Source: Glycomyces xiaoerkulensis (GTDB lineage Bacteria; Actinomycetota; Actinomycetes; Mycobacteriales; Micromonosporaceae). Taken from it: a stretch of 64,000 nucleotides of DNA. Positions 60,184-64,000 of the stretch are shown piece after piece (the first letter of the stretch is position 1; the number at the start of each line of letters is the position of its first letter). The DNA lies in contig NZ_PGGV01000037.1 in the NCBI RefSeq assembly GCF_002798405.1, positions 248,001 to 312,000 on the forward strand, given 5' to 3'. The position numbers and the translations under genes were made by a program. The notes beneath the pieces are model-generated. The model did not search any database and had not been told where the DNA came from. It was given only the letters and a program-made list of their open reading frames with translations.

Positions 60184-61335
60184 GTGAGTCAGTCCGTCAG
60201 GCATGCGGCCAAGCCCTCCTCCCCTTGGTGGGCGAAGGCCATGGTCGTCATGGGCGCGCTCGTCATGGTGGCCTCCGGCGGGGGCGCGATCGCGACGCAG
60301 ATCAGCGTCAACCTGGTCAACAACGCGCTCCCGACCGAGGACCTCCTCGGCGACCAGCGGCTCGAGTCCGAAGGCGAGGCCATCGAGGGCCCGCTCAACT
60401 TCCTGGTCCTGGGCACCGACGCGCGGGTGGGCGACGCGGGCGTGGCCCGCACCGACGCCGACATCATCGTGCACGTCAACGAGGACCTCACCGAGGTGTC
60501 GATGGTGTCGCTGCCGCGCGACCTGCTGGTCGACATTCCGAGCTGCGACCCGGCGTGCCAGACGAAACTGACCGAGGCGTTCGCCTCGGACGAGGACTGG
60601 GGTCTGGCGTTCCAGAACACCGCCGAGACGATCACGTCCCTGACCGGGGTGCAGTTCGACGGCGGCGCGATCGCGAACTTCGAGGGCTTCCTGGACCTGG
60701 TCGACGAGCTGGGCACCATCGAGCTGTGCCCGTGGCACGAGATCACATCGATCCACACCAACGTCACCTACCCCGGCGAATGCGCCCGCTACGACAAGGA
60801 CCAGGCGCTCGACATCGTCCGGCAGCGCTACGGCTGGGACTGGGACGAGGACTACGAGAACGGCACCTGGGGCGACTTCGGCCGCCAGAAGATGCAGCAG
60901 CAGTCCATCAAGAAGATCCTGGAAGAGGCCAAGGCGCAGGAGTACCACAAGAACCCGGTGAAGGCGGTCGACCTGCTCAACAGCTTCGGCGAGGCGCTCA
61001 CGATCGACCTGGGCGGCTACCAGCTCACCGACATGATCACGCAGATGGCCGACATCGACCCCGACGGCATCACCTCGATCGGCGTGCCCTCCAGCGCCGA
61101 GACGATCAACGGCACCTCGTACGTGGTGACCCACGAGGGCGAGGAGCAGATGGCGGCCGAGGCGCTCTACCAGGCGATCAACGACGACACGCTCGGCGAG
61201 TGGGTATGCCTGTACCCGAAGTGGGTCAGCAGCGACCGGCCCAGTGACTGCGGGCCGACGACCGGCGGCGAGGGATCCGAACCGGCCGAGGACGACGCCT
61301 CGGAGTCGGGCGAGGGCGAGACGGCCTCGAACTGA
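60184..61335 (+). CDS. LCP-family glycopolymer ligase with cysteine insert
   Basis: 383-residue membrane enzyme. One N-terminal membrane segment (about 18-40) precedes the LCP domain with NFLVLGTDARVGDAG, TDADIIVHVN, VSLPRDLLVDIP and IVRQRYGWD. It carries cysteines unusual for LCP proteins: SCDPACQTK, ELCPWHEITSIHT, PGECARY and a C-terminal pair (VCLYPKW, DCGPT), probably forming disulfides outside the cell. The GTG at 60184 is used. A tandem paralogue follows. Confidence 0.9.
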   Translation: MSQSVRHAAKPSSPWWAKAMVVMGALVMVASGGGAIATQISVNLVNNALPTEDLLGDQRLESEGEAIEGPLNFLVLGTDARVGDAGVARTDADIIVHVNEDLTEVSMVSLPRDLLVDIPSCDPACQTKLTEAFASDEDWGLAFQNTAETITSLTGVQFDGGAIANFEGFLDLVDELGTIELCPWHEITSIHTNVTYPGECARYDKDQALDIVRQRYGWDWDEDYENGTWGDFGRQKMQQQSIKKILEEAKAQEYHKNPVKAVDLLNSFGEALTIDLGGYQLTDMITQMADIDPDGITSIGVPSSAETINGTSYVVTHEGEEQMAAEALYQAINDDTLGEWVCLYPKWVSSDRPSDCGPTTGGEGSEPAEDDASESGEGETASN

Positions 61336-61412
61336 CTTTCGCGGCGCCGCATGCAACCTCTCGGCCCGCCCGGGGCGTTCTAGGAGTGTGACCTTCTCCC
61401 CTGGAACCCCCG

Positions 61413-62489
61413 ATGGCCGGTAGGACCCGGGCGCCCTGGTGGGCGCACTTGATGCTCTACACCGGCGGCCTGACGACGGTGGCGGCCGGCGGCGCCGCGG
61501 CGGTGACGCAGTACGGCGTCTCCACGGCGAACTCGGCGGTCGAGGACGAGAACATCCTGAACCACGACCGGGCCGAGATCGAGGACGTGGAGAACCTCAC
61601 CGGCCCGCTCGACGTCCTGGTCCTCGGCGTCGACGAGGAGGACGACGGTTCGCCCCGCTCCGACACCATGATCATGGTGCACGTCAACGCGGATCTGACC
61701 GAGGCCACGATGGTGTCGCTGCCGCGCGACCTGTGGGTGCCGATCCCCGACTGCGGCCCCGCGTGGGGCGGCGATCCGTGCGAGTTCAAGCTCAACCACG
61801 CCGCCTCCATCAGCGACGAGTGGGCGGTCGCCCGCTCCAACGTGGTGGCCGCCATCGACGACCTCACCGGGGTCGACTTCCATCTGGCGGCCACCGCCGA
61901 CTTCAACGGGTTCCTGGACCTGGTCGACCTCGTCGGCGAGATCGAACTGTGTCCGCCGCACGAGATCACCTCGATCCATACCGGCACGGTGTTCCCCGGT
62001 GAGTGCGCCTACTACGGCAAGGACGACGCCCTCGACCTGGTGCGCCAGCGCAAGGGCTGGGGCGACCAGGATCATCCCGAGGACTGGGAGAACGGCTGGG
62101 GCGGCGACTACGGGCGCCAGAAGATGCAGCAGCAGGCGATCAAGTCGCTGCTCGAAGAGGCCAAGGCGCAGGGTTTCCACAAGGATCCCGGCAAGGTCGG
62201 CGAGCTGCTGTCGGGCTTCGGCGACTCGGTGAAGCTCGACCGGCCCGACGGGATGGAGGTCGTCGACCTGGTGGTGGGCCTCCGCGACATCGACCCCGGG
62301 GACATCGACACGATCCAGGTCCCCTCCAAGCCGGAGACGATCGTCCACAACGGCAAGGACCTGTCGATCGTCCGCATCCACGACGGCGAGGAGCGGGTCG
62401 CGGCCGACGCCCTCTGGGAGGCCCTGCGCACCGACACCGTCGACCAGTGGACGGCCCGGTACCCCGAGTGGGTCAAGCAGGACGACTGA
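61413..62489 (+). CDS. LCP-family glycopolymer ligase, second cysteine-insert copy
   Basis: 358-residue paralogue of the preceding protein, with DVLVLGVDEEDDGS, SDTMIMVHVN, VSLPRDLWVPIP and LVRQRKGWGDQ. It keeps the cysteine insert (IPDCGPAWGGDPCEFK, ELCPPHEITSIHTG, PGECAYYGKDDALD) but lacks the C-terminal cysteine pair and acidic tail. The ATG at 61413 is used; no strong ribosome site is visible. A hairpin-like repeat (62491-62524) follows. Confidence 0.9.
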   Translation: MAGRTRAPWWAHLMLYTGGLTTVAAGGAAAVTQYGVSTANSAVEDENILNHDRAEIEDVENLTGPLDVLVLGVDEEDDGSPRSDTMIMVHVNADLTEATMVSLPRDLWVPIPDCGPAWGGDPCEFKLNHAASISDEWAVARSNVVAAIDDLTGVDFHLAATADFNGFLDLVDLVGEIELCPPHEITSIHTGTVFPGECAYYGKDDALDLVRQRKGWGDQDHPEDWENGWGGDYGRQKMQQQAIKSLLEEAKAQGFHKDPGKVGELLSGFGDSVKLDRPDGMEVVDLVVGLRDIDPGDIDTIQVPSKPETIVHNGKDLSIVRIHDGEERVAADALWEALRTDTVDQWTARYPEWVKQDD

Positions 62490-62741
62490 GGCCGCCGGTC
62501 CCGGGATCTCGCCGCCGGAGCGGCGCGCGGTGAACACGACCCGGACAGCGCGGCCCGAACGTGCATATCGATATCCATACCTCCTTCCCCAGTGTTATCC
62601 CAGGCCACTCGCGCACCGAGGGGTGGCCATCACTAGCTACTCTCGGGTAGGGTCTCCCGAGCGCGCGCGGGAACCCGCAGCGCAAGGGCCAGACGGCCGT
62701 CAATGTGCCCGGCCTTCCGCGATCGACAAGAGGAGACCGAC

Positions 62742-64000
62742 ATGCATGGCCGCAAGACCACCTCGGCCACGGCGGCCCTGGCGGCCGCGGCGGCGTTCGG
62801 GCTGACCGCGTGCAGCGACATCGAAAGAGAGCCCGACACCCCCGGGGTGACCGACGACACGGTGACCATCGGGACCCACCAGCCGCTGACCGGATCCGCC
62901 GCCGCCGGCTTCGCCTCGATCTCGGCGGCCACCGACGCCTACTTCGAGTACGTCAACGACAACGGCGGCATCCACGGCCGCAGCATCGAGTACATCGTCA
63001 AGGACGACTCCTACGACCCGTTCGAGACCCAGAACGCCATAGAGGACCTGGTCGTGAAAGACGAGGTGTTCGCGGTCGTCAACGGCCTGGGCACGCCCAC
63101 CCACGCGTCCGTGCTCGACTACCTCGACGAGGAGGGCGTGCCGGACCTGTTCGTCTCCTCCGGCTCGCTCACCTGGAACCAGCCCGGCGCCTACCCGGGC
63201 ACTTTCGGCTTCAACGCCGAGTACGTCACCGAAGGCGCGGCCCTGGCCCGGCACGCGGTGAACGAGCACCCCGACGCGTCCATCTGCGTGCTCGGCCAGG
63301 ACGACGACTTCGGCGAGGGCATCCTCGAAGGCGTCGAGACCGTCGTCGGCAGCAACGAGATCACCGAGATCCAGACCTACCTGACCTTCAGCGAGGACCT
63401 GACCAAGCAGATCGGCCGCATGCGGGCCGCCGACTGCGAGATCAACATCCTCGGCACCATCAACGCGTTCACCGCGCTCGCGGTCGGCACCGCCGCCGAG
63501 ATGGAGTGGTTCCCGCAGTGGTACACCTCGTCCCCGGGCGCCGACTACCAGACCCTCGTCGGATACCTCGGCGAGGAGACCGCCCCGCTGCTCCTGCAGG
63601 ACATGGTGAGCGTGAACTACCTGCCGTTCAACCCCGACAGCGACTGGTACGGGCTGTTCCGGCAGATCCACGAGGAGTACAACGACGACGTCCCGTTCAC
63701 CGGCAACACCGTCTACGGCATGAGCGTCGGCTACCTGTTCGCCGAGGCCCTGGCCGAGGCCGGGGCCGAGCCCACCCGCGAGTCGCTGGTCGCGGCGGTC
63801 GAATCGGGGGCGCTGACCGGCAACGGCATCGTGCCGATCTCCTACAGCGAGGACGACCACGCCGGCTACCGCGCGGTCGGGATCGCCAGGGTCGACCAGG
63901 GCGTCCAGAACTACATCGGCACCACCTACCGCGTGGGCGCCGGCCAGGTCGAGCAGATCGAGGCCGAACCGGTGCCGCTGGAGGACGACGGCATCCCCGG
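62742..64000 (+). CDS. Branched-chain-type ABC transporter substrate-binding lipoprotein (3' end outside window)
   Basis: The first 419 codons of a periplasmic-binding-protein-like lipoprotein (Peripla_BP_6 type); no stop before base 64000. The signal peptide ends in lipobox LTAC (Cys about 24). The mature part begins with VTDDTVTIGTHQPLTGSAA and has FEYVNDNGGIHGRSIEYIVK and DDSYDPFETQNAIEDLV, hallmarks of LivJ-like proteins. Relatives bind amino acids, amides or aromatic acids. The ATG at 62742 has GAGGAG upstream. Permease and ATPase genes are expected beyond the window. Confidence 0.92.
   Translation, partial: MHGRKTTSATAALAAAAAFGLTACSDIEREPDTPGVTDDTVTIGTHQPLTGSAAAGFASISAATDAYFEYVNDNGGIHGRSIEYIVKDDSYDPFETQNAIEDLVVKDEVFAVVNGLGTPTHASVLDYLDEEGVPDLFVSSGSLTWNQPGAYPGTFGFNAEYVTEGAALARHAVNEHPDASICVLGQDDDFGEGILEGVETVVGSNEITEIQTYLTFSEDLTKQIGRMRAADCEINILGTINAFTALAVGTAAEMEWFPQWYTSSPGADYQTLVGYLGEETAPLLLQDMVSVNYLPFNPDSDWYGLFRQIHEEYNDDVPFTGNTVYGMSVGYLFAEALAEAGAEPTRESLVAAVESGALTGNGIVPISYSEDDHAGYRAVGIARVDQGVQNYIGTTYRVGAGQVEQIEAEPVPLEDDGIP

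Overview
The window is about 70% G+C, uses GTG and TTG starts freely, and is packed with 4-nt start/stop overlaps. It carries the pknB-pknA-pbpA-rodA-pstP-fhaB-fhaA block, DUF397 plus XRE regulators and DUF574-type methyltransferases. This is an actinomycete chromosome. A genus cannot be fixed from the sequence; Glycomycetales, Micromonosporales or Streptosporangiales would all fit. No phage, insertion sequence, CRISPR array or rRNA was found; one tRNA gene (Arg, anticodon CCT) is present.

Layout. 1-3051 (minus): a nucleotidyltransferase, a glycerol-1-phosphate-dehydrogenase-like enzyme and an ABC-2 exporter permease, probably making and exporting a phospho-polyol surface polymer. 3238-4461: NADP isocitrate dehydrogenase. 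4854-10943 (plus): a complete peptide/nickel-type ABC importer operon with a small extra membrane protein. 11043-20137 (minus): the Ser/Thr kinase, cell elongation and FHA block. 20379-30276: an XRE regulator, an aminotransferase, RDD and DUF4190 membrane proteins, a nagA/DeoR amino-sugar pair, two RbsC-permease-like orphan membrane proteins, DUF3180-folK-folB and a voltage-sensor-like protein. 30348-32214: glpD and tRNA-Arg. 32251-37824 is the most accessory-looking part: an SDR enzyme under a MerR-type operator, a hypothetical gene, a 518-nt intergenic region full of inverted repeats, a DUF397/XRE pair with a duplicated operator-like palindrome, and a tandem duplication of a SAM methyltransferase together with its leader and terminator. 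37863-43633: surface glycan genes (LCP ligase, UDP-xylose synthase-like, sugar-1-phosphate transferase, glycosyltransferase, CDP-alcohol phosphatidyltransferase). 43840-50904: glutamate-cysteine ligase family, a Ser/Glu-repeat membrane protein, glyA, a PD-(D/E)XK-like protein and an LPXTG surface protein. 51118-57681: a small hypothetical gene, a P1 peptidase, a TetR/flavin monooxygenase pair, putP and a GGDEF diguanylate cyclase. 57857-64000: an SPFH-GYF protein with a zinc-ribbon membrane partner, two cysteine-containing LCP paralogues, and a branched-chain-type ABC binding lipoprotein that runs off the end.

Themes. Much of the window serves the cell envelope: kinase control of peptidoglycan, elongation synthases, three LCP ligases, polyprenyl-phosphate sugar transfer and polymer export. 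Two sequence-level habits recur. Several genes have a TANNNT -10 element 6-7 nt before the start codon, predicting leaderless mRNAs. Six convergent pairs overlap tail to tail, two of them sharing a single CTAG as both stop codons. The observations most worth following are the DUF397/XRE double operator with alternative hairpins, the duplicated methyltransferase leader, the structured intergenic region at 33933-34450, the MerR-type promoter of the SDR gene, and the SPFH/zinc-ribbon pair.
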